Of a stretch of DNA of 64,000 bases, positions 42,526-50,406 are shown piece by piece. How positions within the stretch are numbered: the first letter of the stretch is position 1; the number at the start of each line of letters is the position of its first letter. The notes beneath the pieces were generated by a model, which saw nothing but the letters and a program-made list of their open reading frames with translations, was not told the origin of the DNA and did not search any database. Location: positions 248,001-312,000 of the forward strand of contig NZ_JAFCKT010000003.1 of assembly GCF_018129985.1 (NCBI RefSeq), given 5' to 3'. This DNA is from Bradyrhizobium sp. SZCCT0148. Its GTDB lineage: Bacteria; Pseudomonadota; Alphaproteobacteria; Rhizobiales; Xanthobacteraceae. Both the position numbers and the translations under genes were made by a program.

Positions 42526-43407
42526 ATGGATTCGGCACGACGCGACAGGACGATCGGCTCCCTCTGCCTCTGCGTGACGGCGTTCGGCTGGGCGCTGAAC
42601 TGGCCGCTGATGAAGCTGCTGCTTCAGCAATGGCCGCCGCTGTTCGCGCGCGGGCTTGCGGGCGTGTGCGCCTCGGTCATTCTCGGCACGCTGGTGCTGA
42701 GCCGGAAGGAATCGTTCGCCGTGCCGCGCGAGGCCATTCCGCGGCTGCTGTTTGCAACCTTCACCAATGTCTTCGCCTGGATGGGGCTCGGCACGGTCGC
42801 GATGAAATATGTGACGGTGAGCGAGGGCGCCCTGCTCGCCTACACCATGCCGATCTGGGCGATGCTGTTCGCCTGGCCGGTGCTGCACACGCGGCCAGCC
42901 TTACGGGACGTCTTCGGGCTCGTCCTCGGCGTTGCCGGCGTCACGCTGCTCCTCGGCGGCAACGGCTTTTCGTTCGGCGTCGACAAGCTGGTCGGGATCA
43001 CGCTGGCGCTGCTCTGCGCCATCCTGTTCGCGCTCGGCAACGTGCTCAACCGCAAGCCGCTGCCGATGCCGCCGCTGGTCGTCGTCGCCTGGCAGGTCGG
43101 GCTTGGCTGCGGCGCGATGCTGGTTCTCGGCATGTTGTTCGAGCATCCCGACGTCACCGCGATCACGCCGCTGGGGCTCGGCTGCTTCGTCTACATGACG
43201 CTGGTGCCGATGGGGATCTGCTACGTGACCTGGTTCGAGACGCTGCGCCGCCTGCCGCCGACCACGGCCTCGACCGGCATGCTGATCGTTCCGGTGATCG
43301 GCGTGGTCTCTGCCGCCATCATTCTCGGCGAGCCGCTGGGCTGGCGCGAGTGGACGGCGATGGCGCTCACGCTCGGTGGCGTGACGCTGGCCTTGCAGCG
43401 CGGGTAA
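42526..43407 (+). CDS. EamA/DMT-family transporter
   Basis: 293 residues, ten spans in two EamA halves. The first half has [20 protein letters not shown] and ends with [20 protein letters not shown]; the second has [20 protein letters not shown] and the closing [27 protein letters not shown] motif. Family members export or import amino acids and metabolites; substrate unknown. It diverges from dodecin and has a weak ribosome-binding site before ATG 42526. Confidence 0.88.
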   Translation: MDSARRDRTIGSLCLCVTAFGWALNWPLMKLLLQQWPPLFARGLAGVCASVILGTLVLSRKESFAVPREAIPRLLFATFTNVFAWMGLGTVAMKYVTVSEGALLAYTMPIWAMLFAWPVLHTRPALRDVFGLVLGVAGVTLLLGGNGFSFGVDKLVGITLALLCAILFALGNVLNRKPLPMPPLVVVAWQVGLGCGAMLVLGMLFEHPDVTAITPLGLGCFVYMTLVPMGICYVTWFETLRRLPPTTASTGMLIVPVIGVVSAAIILGEPLGWREWTAMALTLGGVTLALQRG

Positions 43408-43546
43408 GGGTCGTCCCGCCCCGAGGCCGGCCGAGCGGAAAGAGAAAAGCGGTTTTCAAATCGCCCGCCGGCGTCGGATGCCGCCGTTGCCGGTGCGAAG
43501 ACGGGTGAGCTAACTTCAGCGGAGATCCTGGTCTCTTCGAGGTGCG

Positions 43547-44554
43547 ATGATGATCGAGCGTTGGACGAGGGGCGCTCTGGTCGCGATCGGTCTTTGCGCC
43601 GTGCCTGCGCCGGGCATCGCGCAAGACGAGCTCGATGGCGCGCCGGTGCGCATGTCGCTGCAGGTTACGACCGATCCGTCCACCATCACGTGCCGCAGGC
43701 TTGAAACGGTCAATTCGTCCTCGCTCGTCTTCCTGCCGCTGCGCCGGACGTTCAGCGAGCATTTCGACGAGCATCCGCTGTCGAACGGTCGCTGGGTCCC
43801 GCATTATGCGGGCGGCGCGGCCTGGCCGGAGGCGCGCTATTGGGGCGGCGACGGCTCCGATTTCAAGCGGAAGACCAGCGCCAACGGCGAACAGCAGATC
43901 TACGTCGATCCGCGTTATGCCGGGCGCGCGGCTGCGCCGCTCGGGCTCGATCCGTTCAGGGTGAAGGACGGCGTGCTGTCGATCGTCGCCAGCCGCACGC
44001 CGCCGGAATTGAAACCGCTGCTGTTCGACAACGAGTACATCTCGGGCATCCTGACGACCCAGGGCAGGTTCGCCCAGAAGCACGGCTATTTCGAAATTCG
44101 CGCCAAGGTGCCGGTCGGCCATGCGGTGTGGCCGGCGTTCTGGATGCTGGCGGACGATGGCGGCTGGCCGCCGGAGGTCGACGTGCTGGAAGGCCGGGGC
44201 GAGCGGCCGGGCGATCTCGTGATGACGACCCATTGGCGGATCCCGTCGACCCAGAAGATCCAGTCCTGCGGTTTCGACTTCGCGGTCGGCGACGCCTCGA
44301 GCGCATTCCACAATTACGGTGTGCTGTGGCAGGAGGATCGGCTGGTCTATTTCATCGACCGCAATCCGGTCTCCGACATCAAGGTGCCGATCGGCTTCGA
44401 CGATCCCATGTACATGATCGTCAACCTCGCGATCGGGTCAAAGTTCTTTCCCGGTGTTAGTCCCGTCAATGCGGAATCGCCACGAAGCGTCGCGTTCGAG
44501 ATCGACCGGATTTCCGCCTATCAGATCGACATGGAAGCGCAGGCGCGGAGATAG
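43547..44554 (+). CDS. GH16-family beta-glucanase, exported
   Basis: 335 residues. A signal peptide (RGALVAIGLCAVPAPGIAQ) precedes a GH16 jelly-roll. The catalytic motif PPEVDVLEG (Glu-x-Asp-x-x-Glu) is intact, with HGYFEIRAKVPVGHAVWPAF WMLADDGGW just before it and the matching NYGVLWQEDRLVYFIDRNPV after. Members cut beta-1,3/1,4-glucans or bacterial exopolysaccharides (the ExoK type is known in rhizobia). Residues 27-90 are an N-terminal extension outside the usual domain. Two ATG codons (43547, 43550) are adjacent. A decayed GH1 fragment follows at once. Confidence 0.9.
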   Translation: MMIERWTRGALVAIGLCAVPAPGIAQDELDGAPVRMSLQVTTDPSTITCRRLETVNSSSLVFLPLRRTFSEHFDEHPLSNGRWVPHYAGGAAWPEARYWGGDGSDFKRKTSANGEQQIYVDPRYAGRAAAPLGLDPFRVKDGVLSIVASRTPPELKPLLFDNEYISGILTTQGRFAQKHGYFEIRAKVPVGHAVWPAFWMLADDGGWPPEVDVLEGRGERPGDLVMTTHWRIPSTQKIQSCGFDFAVGDASSAFHNYGVLWQEDRLVYFIDRNPVSDIKVPIGFDDPMYMIVNLAIGSKFFPGVSPVNAESPRSVAFEIDRISAYQIDMEAQARR

Positions 44555-44620
44555 CGATGTCCGCCGATGTCTCGGCGCCATTCCTGAGCACTTGCTGCGG
44601 GGCAGGGCGACCGGAGACGC

Positions 44621-44794
44621 GCCAACGGGCATCATCATCGCTACAGGAAGGATGTCGCGCGAACCAAGGTGGACAATTTCGAGTGGTTGTTCGGCTACGG
44701 CAAGCGCTTCGGCTTCTACCGCGTCGACCTCGAGAGACGGGCAGGGCTGCCGAAGCTGAGCGCGGCGTTCTATCGCAATGTAGCGGCGAGGAAT
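44621..44794 (+). pseudogene. remnant of a GH1 beta-glucosidase C-terminus
   Basis: In the frame of 44669 the translation reads HHHRYRKDVARTK followed by VDNFEWLFGYGKRFGFYRVD and RAGLPKLSAAFYRNVAARN. This is the C-terminal signature of GH1 glycosidases (D-N-F-E-W-x-x-G-Y-x-x-R-F-G...P-K-x-S-x-x-x-Y). The rest of the ~450-residue enzyme is missing, there is no start, and no stop follows before the HNH gene on the other strand. It is a decayed fragment, directly behind the GH16 gene. Confidence 0.8.
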
Positions 44795-44818
44795 GCGACC
44801 AGGGGTGATACCCCGCCC

Positions 44819-45376
44819 CTACGGATCCAGCTCCGTATCCCAGTACAGATAATCCAGCCAGCTATCGTGGAGATAATTCGGCGGAAACAGGCGGCCGTTG
44901 CGGTGCAGCTGGTGCACGGTCGGCGCAAACGCGCTCTGGCGCGGAAACATCTTGGCTTGCGCCGGCGTGAGATTGCCCTTGCGCAGGTTACAGGGCGAGC
45001 ACGCCGCGACGACGTTCTCCCAGGTGGTCTGGCCGCCTTTGCTGCGCGGGATGATGTGATCGAAGGTCAGGTCTTCGGGCGAGCCGCAATATTGGCAGGC
45101 GAAACGATCGCGCAGGAAGACGTTGAACCGGGTAAAGGCCGGATGGGTGGTGGGCTTGACGAAGGATTTGAGCGAGACGACGCTCGGCAGCTGCATCTGC
45201 AGCGTGGGGCTGTGAACAGCCTGATCGTAATGCGCGACGATGTTGACGCGGTCGAGGAACACCGCCTTGATCGCGTCCTGCCACGACCAAAGAGACAGCG
45301 GGTAGTAACTCAGCGGCCGGAAGTCCGCATTCAGCACCAACACCGGCCAACTGCCTTGCGAGACATGTGCGTTCAA
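44819..45376 (-). CDS. HNH endonuclease-like protein
   Basis: 185 residues from ATG 45376. The HNH zinc fold is complete: FACQYCGSPEDLTFDHIIPR SKGG (His-His region), TTWENVVAACSPCNLRKGN (Asn and second Cys pair). The N-terminal ~90 residues (VLVLNADFRPLSYYPLSLWS) are conserved in the widespread chromosomal HNH family found in alphaproteobacteria, which are not linked to phage or toxins. It probably cuts or binds nucleic acid, biological role unknown. Preceded by an A/T-containing promoter region of 215 bases holding ACGCTGC/GCAGCGT arms (45400-45440). Confidence 0.88.
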   Translation of the reverse strand: MNAHVSQGSWPVLVLNADFRPLSYYPLSLWSWQDAIKAVFLDRVNIVAHYDQAVHSPTLQMQLPSVVSLKSFVKPTTHPAFTRFNVFLRDRFACQYCGSPEDLTFDHIIPRSKGGQTTWENVVAACSPCNLRKGNLTPAQAKMFPRQSAFAPTVHQLHRNGRLFPPNYLHDSWLDYLYWDTELDP

Positions 45377-45591
45377 GTAACGCTCCCGGCCTCCAATATA
45401 CGCTGCGAAGCAGCATGTCCTGACATACTACATGCAGCGTGACGGGATTGTGAAGCCCGTTGAGCGACTTATTCAGGCGCAGGCAATGCGGCACCGGGGT
45501 GGCACAGGCGCTCAAAAAGCCGCGATTTGGGGGAGGTCCGCAGCTGGCGCGGAACTGCCGCAACCGGCGGGTCGCGGCCCGTTTGCAGCAG

Positions 45592-46569
45592 CTACTCCCG
45601 TACCCGCTCCAGCTTCTGCAAGCATCGCGTTGCGCGCACTGCGGCCGGCATCTCCTCGTCGGGAAAGCTGGTGTCCCAGTTGGTGACGCCGACCTCGCCG
45701 ACATAGATATCGCCCTTTGAATCCAGCGCGATGCCGTGGGGTGCCAGGAATTTTCCGCTCGCAACGCCCGGACCGTCCTCGCCGCCGAGGCGCGCGATGC
45801 GGTTGCCCTTGGCGTCCACGATCGACAGCCGCGGGCCGAGATTGGGCACATTGCGGTTGATGGCAAGGCCCGGGCCGAGCTCGCCGATGACGAAAGTCGG
45901 GCTCTTGGCCCCACCGCAACAGCACAGCGCGCAGGGCCGATGCAGATTGTTCCACTGCGTCTCGTATCTGCCGTTGCCGTCGAACACCTGGACGCGATGG
46001 TTCTCGCGGTCGGCGACGTAGACCCAGCCGTCGGCATCGGTCGCGATATTGTGTACGATGTTGAACTGGCCGGGATCGGTGCCGGGCTCGCCCCAGCTCT
46101 TGAGCAGCGTGCCGTCCGGCGTGTACTTGTGCACGCGTGCATTGCCATAGCCGTCGGAGACGTAGATCTCGCCTGTCGGCGACAGCGCGGTGTGGGTGCA
46201 GCGATGGAACGGCTCGCCGCTCATGAATGGCGAAGGCTTCTCGGGAATGCCGATCGTCAGCAGCACCTTGCCGTCGGTGGTGCATTTGCGCACGGTGTGG
46301 TCGCCGTCATCGGTGCAGTAGAGATTGTCGTCGGCGTCGATGTGCAGGCCGTGCGCGCGCGAGAACAGCCCTTCGCCGAAGCTCCGCAGGAAGTTTCCGT
46401 CGCGATCGAGCACCACCATCGGGTGGACGCCGCGATTGAAGACGTAGACGCGGTCCTTGCTGTCGACCGCGACGGAGGCGACGTCGGTGAGCTGCCAGCC
46501 TGCGGGCAGTTTCGCGAAATTGTCGACGACGCGGTAGCGATGCTCGCCGGTGCCGAGAATGGCTGGCAT
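45592..46569 (-). CDS. NHL-repeat beta-propeller protein
   Basis: 325 residues from ATG 46569. At least five NHL units are visible (SVAVDSKDRVYVFNRGVHPM, GLHIDADDNLYCTDDGDHTV, TALSPTGEIYVSDGYGNARV, NIATDADGWVYVADRENHRV, GIALDSKGDIYVGEVGVTNW). The layout matches the bacterial branch related to peptidyl-glycine alpha-amidating lyase. No signal peptide. An unusual cysteine cluster, RPCALCCCGGAKSP, lies in a loop near residue 208. Substrate or partner unknown. The frame above the start is unused. Confidence 0.83.
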   Translation of the reverse strand: MPAILGTGEHRYRVVDNFAKLPAGWQLTDVASVAVDSKDRVYVFNRGVHPMVVLDRDGNFLRSFGEGLFSRAHGLHIDADDNLYCTDDGDHTVRKCTTDGKVLLTIGIPEKPSPFMSGEPFHRCTHTALSPTGEIYVSDGYGNARVHKYTPDGTLLKSWGEPGTDPGQFNIVHNIATDADGWVYVADRENHRVQVFDGNGRYETQWNNLHRPCALCCCGGAKSPTFVIGELGPGLAINRNVPNLGPRLSIVDAKGNRIARLGGEDGPGVASGKFLAPHGIALDSKGDIYVGEVGVTNWDTSFPDEEMPAAVRATRCLQKLERVRE

Positions 46570-46613
46570 CTGTAATCCCTTCTGTTCGTGGTGGCCCGCA
46601 ATTGTCGCCACAT

Positions 46614-46692
46614 TGTCATCGCGAGCGCAGCGAAGCAATCCAGACTGCCTCTGCGGAGAGATTCTGAATTGCTTCGCTGCGCTCGCAATGAC
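46614..46692. repeat. palindromic intergenic repeat, 19-bp arms
   Basis: GCGAGCGCAGCGAAGCAAT (46621-46639) is repeated in perfect inversion at 46668-46686, with GTCATC and AATGACG at the outer ends. It lies between the FMO stop (46700) and the NHL start (46569), both on the minus strand. Elements with GAGCGCAGCGAAGCAATC arms are well known between genes of Bradyrhizobium and Rhodopseudomonas. Confidence 0.85.
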
Positions 46693-46699
46693 GAAGGGC

Positions 46700-48475
46700 T
46701 CAAGCCGTGCTCACCTCACGCCCCAAAATCCCTTCCTCGATCGCCTTGATCTGGAGCGCGAGATATTTCGAATTGATGCGGCATTGCGCGAGGCTGCCGG
46801 CGATGAACCAGAGGCCGGGCTGCCGCGTGCGCGCATACATATTGCGAAGCTCGACGCCGTCGCCAAAGCCCCAGATCGGGCCGACGCGGTCGGCGACGCC
46901 GTCACCAAACAGTTTCCGCACCAGATATTCCTGCGGCTTGTAGCCGGTGGAGAGCACGATGAGATCGGCCGCAATGGTGGTGCCGTCCTTCATCCGCGCA
47001 CCGTCGGTGACGAAGCTCTCGATCTCGTCGAACTGCCTGAGCTTGATCGCGCCCTCGACGATCAGGTTCGAGCAGCCGACGTTGAAGTAATAGCCGCCGC
47101 CGCGGGTGAGGTATTTGAACTGCCAACCGGTGCCGGCCTCGCCGAAATCGAGCTTGAAGCCGACTCGGGCAAGGCCCTCGAGCAGCTCCTTGTCGAGCTG
47201 CTTCGACTGCTCCGTCAGCATCACATGCGTCTTCTTCGCCAGCGGCGTCGGCATCGAAGCCGCGATCAAGTCGTTGTCCTCGAGCGTGCCTTCATTGTAG
47301 GTCGCGTAGGCAAGCTGTGCCGACGGTTCGATATTTGTGACCAGCGTCGGAGAGCGTTGCACCAGCGTCACCTCGGCGCCGCTGGAATGAAGGTCCTGCG
47401 CGATGTCGTGACCGCTGTTGCCGGTGCCGATGACGATCGCGCGCTTGCCGGCCCAGTTCTCGCCATCCTCGTAGCGGCTGGAATGCAGCAGCGTTCCCTT
47501 GAAATTGTCGAGGGTCGCAATATCGGGAATATTGGCGATGCCGCTGACGCCGGTTGCCATGACGATGTGACGCGGATGCATGATCCGCTGGCTGCCGTCG
47601 GCGCGGCGCAGGGTGACCGTCCAGCGTCCGTTCGCATCGTCGTAGGAGCCGCCTTGGAATTCGGTGGCGGTCCAGAAGTTCAGCTCCATGGCGTCGACAT
47701 AGGCTTCGAACCAGTTGGCGAGCTTGTCCTTGGGGATATAGGTCGGCCAGTTCGGCGGGAACGGCATATAGGGGAGGTGATTGACCTGCACCTGGTTGTG
47801 CAGGGTCAGCGCATGATAGCGCTTGCGCCAATTGTCGCCGATCCGCATTTCGCGATCGACGATCAGCGTGTCGACCTGCAGTTGCTTCAGCCGCGCTGCG
47901 ATCGCGAGCCCGGCCTGGCCGCCGCCGACAACCAGCACGGCCGGATCTCGATCGGCATAGTCGCGCGAGGCGTTGCGCAGATCGAGCCAGTTCGGTCCGC
48001 GGAAATCGCGTGAATAGGCCTGGCCGCGCGGCCGCGACGTGCCGAGCTGTTCCTCGAAACCTTTCAATTCGTTGAGCGCGGTGAGCAGCGTCCATGCCTT
48101 CAGGCGGTCGCCGTCAGCACTGTCGGGAACGAGCCGCAATATGCCGCTGCCACGCCCGATTGCGGTTTCGAAATCGAAGATCGTTTCGATAGTGTTGGTG
48201 CCGGCACGCGTCACCCAGCGCGGCGGCGCGCGGTTGAGCGCGATCCTGAAATTGGCCGGCGCCGCCTTCGGCGCGAGCGCAGCCAGGGCTTGCGCAATCG
48301 TCTCGCGGCTAGCGAGCGTTTGCAGGTTCCAGCTCAGCGCCAGCACGTCGCGCCAGAAGCCGTCGGCCAGGAAGAGGTGGTCCAGCGTGGCGGGATCGGG
48401 CCTGCCCAGCGCGCGCTCGAATGCGTCGAGCCACACCTGCGCGGCGACGGATAGATCCTTGGTCTTGTCGAGCAT
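46700..48475 (-). CDS. flavin monooxygenase fused to an NTF2/SnoaL-like domain
   Basis: 591 residues from ATG 48475. Residues 1-145 are an NTF2-like (SnoaL) domain (HLFLADGFWRDVLALSWNLQ, TLL region). From ~165 the chain is a flavin-containing monooxygenase: FAD-binding VVGGGQAGLAIAARL, the FMO/BVMO fingerprint FKGTLLHSSRYEDGENWAGK (F-x-G-x3-H-x3-Y), NADPH-binding VIGTGNSGHDIAQDL, and ATG-type VLSTGYKPQEYL. The enzyme should oxidise an N-, S- or C-atom with NADPH and oxygen. The NTF2 part may add substrate binding or association. Fusions of this kind occur in actinobacteria and proteobacteria. The frame above the start is unused. Confidence 0.88.
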   Translation of the reverse strand: MLDKTKDLSVAAQVWLDAFERALGRPDPATLDHLFLADGFWRDVLALSWNLQTLASRETIAQALAALAPKAAPANFRIALNRAPPRWVTRAGTNTIETIFDFETAIGRGSGILRLVPDSADGDRLKAWTLLTALNELKGFEEQLGTSRPRGQAYSRDFRGPNWLDLRNASRDYADRDPAVLVVGGGQAGLAIAARLKQLQVDTLIVDREMRIGDNWRKRYHALTLHNQVQVNHLPYMPFPPNWPTYIPKDKLANWFEAYVDAMELNFWTATEFQGGSYDDANGRWTVTLRRADGSQRIMHPRHIVMATGVSGIANIPDIATLDNFKGTLLHSSRYEDGENWAGKRAIVIGTGNSGHDIAQDLHSSGAEVTLVQRSPTLVTNIEPSAQLAYATYNEGTLEDNDLIAASMPTPLAKKTHVMLTEQSKQLDKELLEGLARVGFKLDFGEAGTGWQFKYLTRGGGYYFNVGCSNLIVEGAIKLRQFDEIESFVTDGARMKDGTTIAADLIVLSTGYKPQEYLVRKLFGDGVADRVGPIWGFGDGVELRNMYARTRQPGLWFIAGSLAQCRINSKYLALQIKAIEEGILGREVSTA

Positions 48476-48602
48476 GCGCGACCTCGTGGCCGCATTTTGC
48501 GGCGTTTCCTCTGGGGTCGAGGCTATACTGGATGAGCATGCGTCGAAAGCGGTTTGCCCGAGCAGGAAAAGCATGTGGCCCTGCTCGAGCGGAATACGAC
48601 CG

Positions 48603-49250
48603 TCACGCCGGCAGCACGCCCTCGCGCTTCTTCACAGCGCGATAATAGCTCCACCACAAATGCGCCGCCGCGCCGCGCAGCGGACGCCAGGGCTCGGCGA
48701 GCGGCGCCATCTGCTTTTCCGTGGGCCGCGCCGGAAAGCCGAGGCCGATCTTGACGGCCTCCTGCACGGCGAGGTCGCCGGCGGGCCAGGCATCGCCATG
48801 GCCGAGGCAGAACAGCAGGTAGACGTCCGCGGTCCACGGGCCGATGCCGGGCAGCGCGATCAGCGTGTGATGCGCCGCGTCGGCGTCTTCCTCGGCGAGC
48901 ACGTCGAGGTTCAGCCGCTGCGCGCCGATCTCGCGCGCGAGATGTTTCAGCGTCTTGATCTTGGCGGCCGACAGGCCGAGCCGCCCCAGCCGGTCGGTGC
49001 GGGCCCGGCGCAAAGCGTCGTGGTCGAACGGATCGAAGGCGGCTGACAACCGTCCCCAGATCGCCGCGGCGCTCGCGGTCGAGAGTTGCTGGCCGCAGAC
49101 GATGTGGGCAAGGCCCGCAAAACCCGGTTCGCGGCGGCGCAACGCCGGCATGCCCGCGATTTCGAACACGGGTCTGAGGCGCGGGTCGCGCTTGATCAGC
49201 GTGTGAACGGCCTCTTCGAGATCGGACTGGGTTTCGAGGTGGATGGTCAT
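48603..49250 (-). CDS. AlkA-type DNA-3-methyladenine glycosylase
   Basis: 215 residues from ATG 49250. The HhH-GPD superfamily motif is intact: LIALPGIGPWTADVYLLFCL (helix-hairpin-helix) followed by GHGDAWPAGDLAVQEAVKIG with the catalytic Asp. PGFAGLAHIVCGQQLSTASA carries the conserved helix. It removes alkylated bases in base excision repair. It is shorter than E. coli AlkA because the N-terminal TBP-like domain is missing, as in most alphaproteobacterial forms. It diverges from GluQRS across a palindromic repeat. Confidence 0.88.
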   Translation of the reverse strand: MTIHLETQSDLEEAVHTLIKRDPRLRPVFEIAGMPALRRREPGFAGLAHIVCGQQLSTASAAAIWGRLSAAFDPFDHDALRRARTDRLGRLGLSAAKIKTLKHLAREIGAQRLNLDVLAEEDADAAHHTLIALPGIGPWTADVYLLFCLGHGDAWPAGDLAVQEAVKIGLGFPARPTEKQMAPLAEPWRPLRGAAAHLWWSYYRAVKKREGVLPA

Positions 49251-49354
49251 GGTCACTCGACTTGTCATGCGCGGGCTTGCCGTCTCTGCTAAGGCTCGGC
49301 CGGCCCAATACCGCGAAACCCGTCGAAGCCTTCGGCGTAAGGCGGGACCCGCGC

Positions 49355-49412
49355 ATCCATCTCCTATTGTAACAGAGTCGTGGAAGATGGATTGCCGGGT
49401 CAAGCCCGGCAA
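49355..49412. repeat. palindromic intergenic repeat
   Basis: Two nested inverted repeats: ATCCATCT (49355-49362)/AGATGGAT (49385-49392) and TTGCCGGG (49392-49399)/CCCGGCAA (49405-49412) around TCAAG. GATTGCCGGGTCAAGCCCGG is a familiar intergenic element in these genomes. It contains the ATG at 49412, which makes that an unlikely start for the following gene. Confidence 0.75.
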
Positions 49413-49432
49413 TGACGAGGTCCCTGAAACCG

Positions 49433-50302
49433 ATGCCACCCGTTTTCCGATTCGCTCCCAGCCCCAACGGCTTCCTCCATCTCGGCCATGCCTATTCCGC
49501 GCTGCTGAATTTCGACCGCGCGCGCGAGACCGGCGGCCGGCTGCTGTTGCGGATCGAGGACATCGACACGACGCGCTGCCGGCCGGAATTCGAGGCGGCG
49601 ATTTACGAGGATCTCAGCTGGCTCGGGATCGACTGGGAGATGCCGGTGCGGCGGCAGTCCGAGCATCTTCCCGATTATCGCGCCGCGCTGGACAAGCTGT
49701 CGGCGCTGGGCCTCGTCTATCCCGCCTTCGAAAGCCGCGCCGAGATCGCAAGGCTCGTTTCCGCGCGTGAAGGGGAGGGACGGTGGCCGCGTGATCCCGA
49801 CGGCGCGCCGCTCTATCCCGGCAATGTCAAATCGCTGCCTGTCGACGCGCGGGAGCGCCTGATCATTTCGGGCGTGCCTTACGCACTGCGGCTCGACATG
49901 GCGGCCGCCTGCCAGCGTGTCGCCGGCCTGACCTGGACCGAGCTGGGCGAGGGGGCCGATGCCGAGCGCGGCATCGTCCCGGCGCGACCGGAGGCCTGGG
50001 GCGATGTGATCCTGGCCCGCAAGGAGACGCCGACCAGCTACCATCTGTCTGTTGTCGTCGACGACGCGCTCCAGGGTGTCAGCGAGATCGTGCGGGGCCA
50101 GGATTTGTTCCACGCCACCGCCGTCCATCGCCTGCTCCAGGTCCTGCTCGGCCTGCCCGAACCCTCCTACCGCCATCATCGGCTGATTTGCGACTGCGAG
50201 GGGCGGAAGCTGTCGAAATCGAGCCGCTCGACCGGTCTGCGGGAGTTGCGTGCCGCCGGGGCCTCGCCCGCGAGCATCCGCGCCTTGGTGGGATTAGGTT
50301 AG
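49433..50302 (+). CDS. gluQ: glutamyl-Q tRNA(Asp) synthetase
   Basis: 289 residues from ATG 49433; an upstream ATG (49412) lies inside a palindromic repeat and is less likely. FRFAPSPNGFLHLGHAYSAL is the class I HIGH region (HLGH), RIEDIDTTRC follows, and DCEGRKLSKSSRS is the KMSKS-equivalent. GluQRS lacks the anticodon domain of GluRS, which fits the length, and attaches glutamate to queuosine in tRNA-Asp. The zinc-binding cysteines of the E. coli enzyme are absent: the segment reads YPAFESRAEIA where Cys residues are expected. Confidence 0.92.
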   Translation: MPPVFRFAPSPNGFLHLGHAYSALLNFDRARETGGRLLLRIEDIDTTRCRPEFEAAIYEDLSWLGIDWEMPVRRQSEHLPDYRAALDKLSALGLVYPAFESRAEIARLVSAREGEGRWPRDPDGAPLYPGNVKSLPVDARERLIISGVPYALRLDMAAACQRVAGLTWTELGEGADAERGIVPARPEAWGDVILARKETPTSYHLSVVVDDALQGVSEIVRGQDLFHATAVHRLLQVLLGLPEPSYRHHRLICDCEGRKLSKSSRSTGLRELRAAGASPASIRALVGLG

Positions 50303-50406
50303 ATTTCTCTGGGGTTTAGCTAAACGCCGCCGTGACTCCGGGCGTTCCGCCGTGCCATGCTTGCTTGATGGTCCAGGGTTCGAAGGGGACACTTCGAAGG
50401 GGATTT

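Noticed and set aside
49412..49432. ATG at 49412 as the start of the glutamyl-Q synthetase
   Set aside because: It lies inside an intergenic palindromic repeat; the ATG at 49433 begins just before the conserved FRFAPSP motif.
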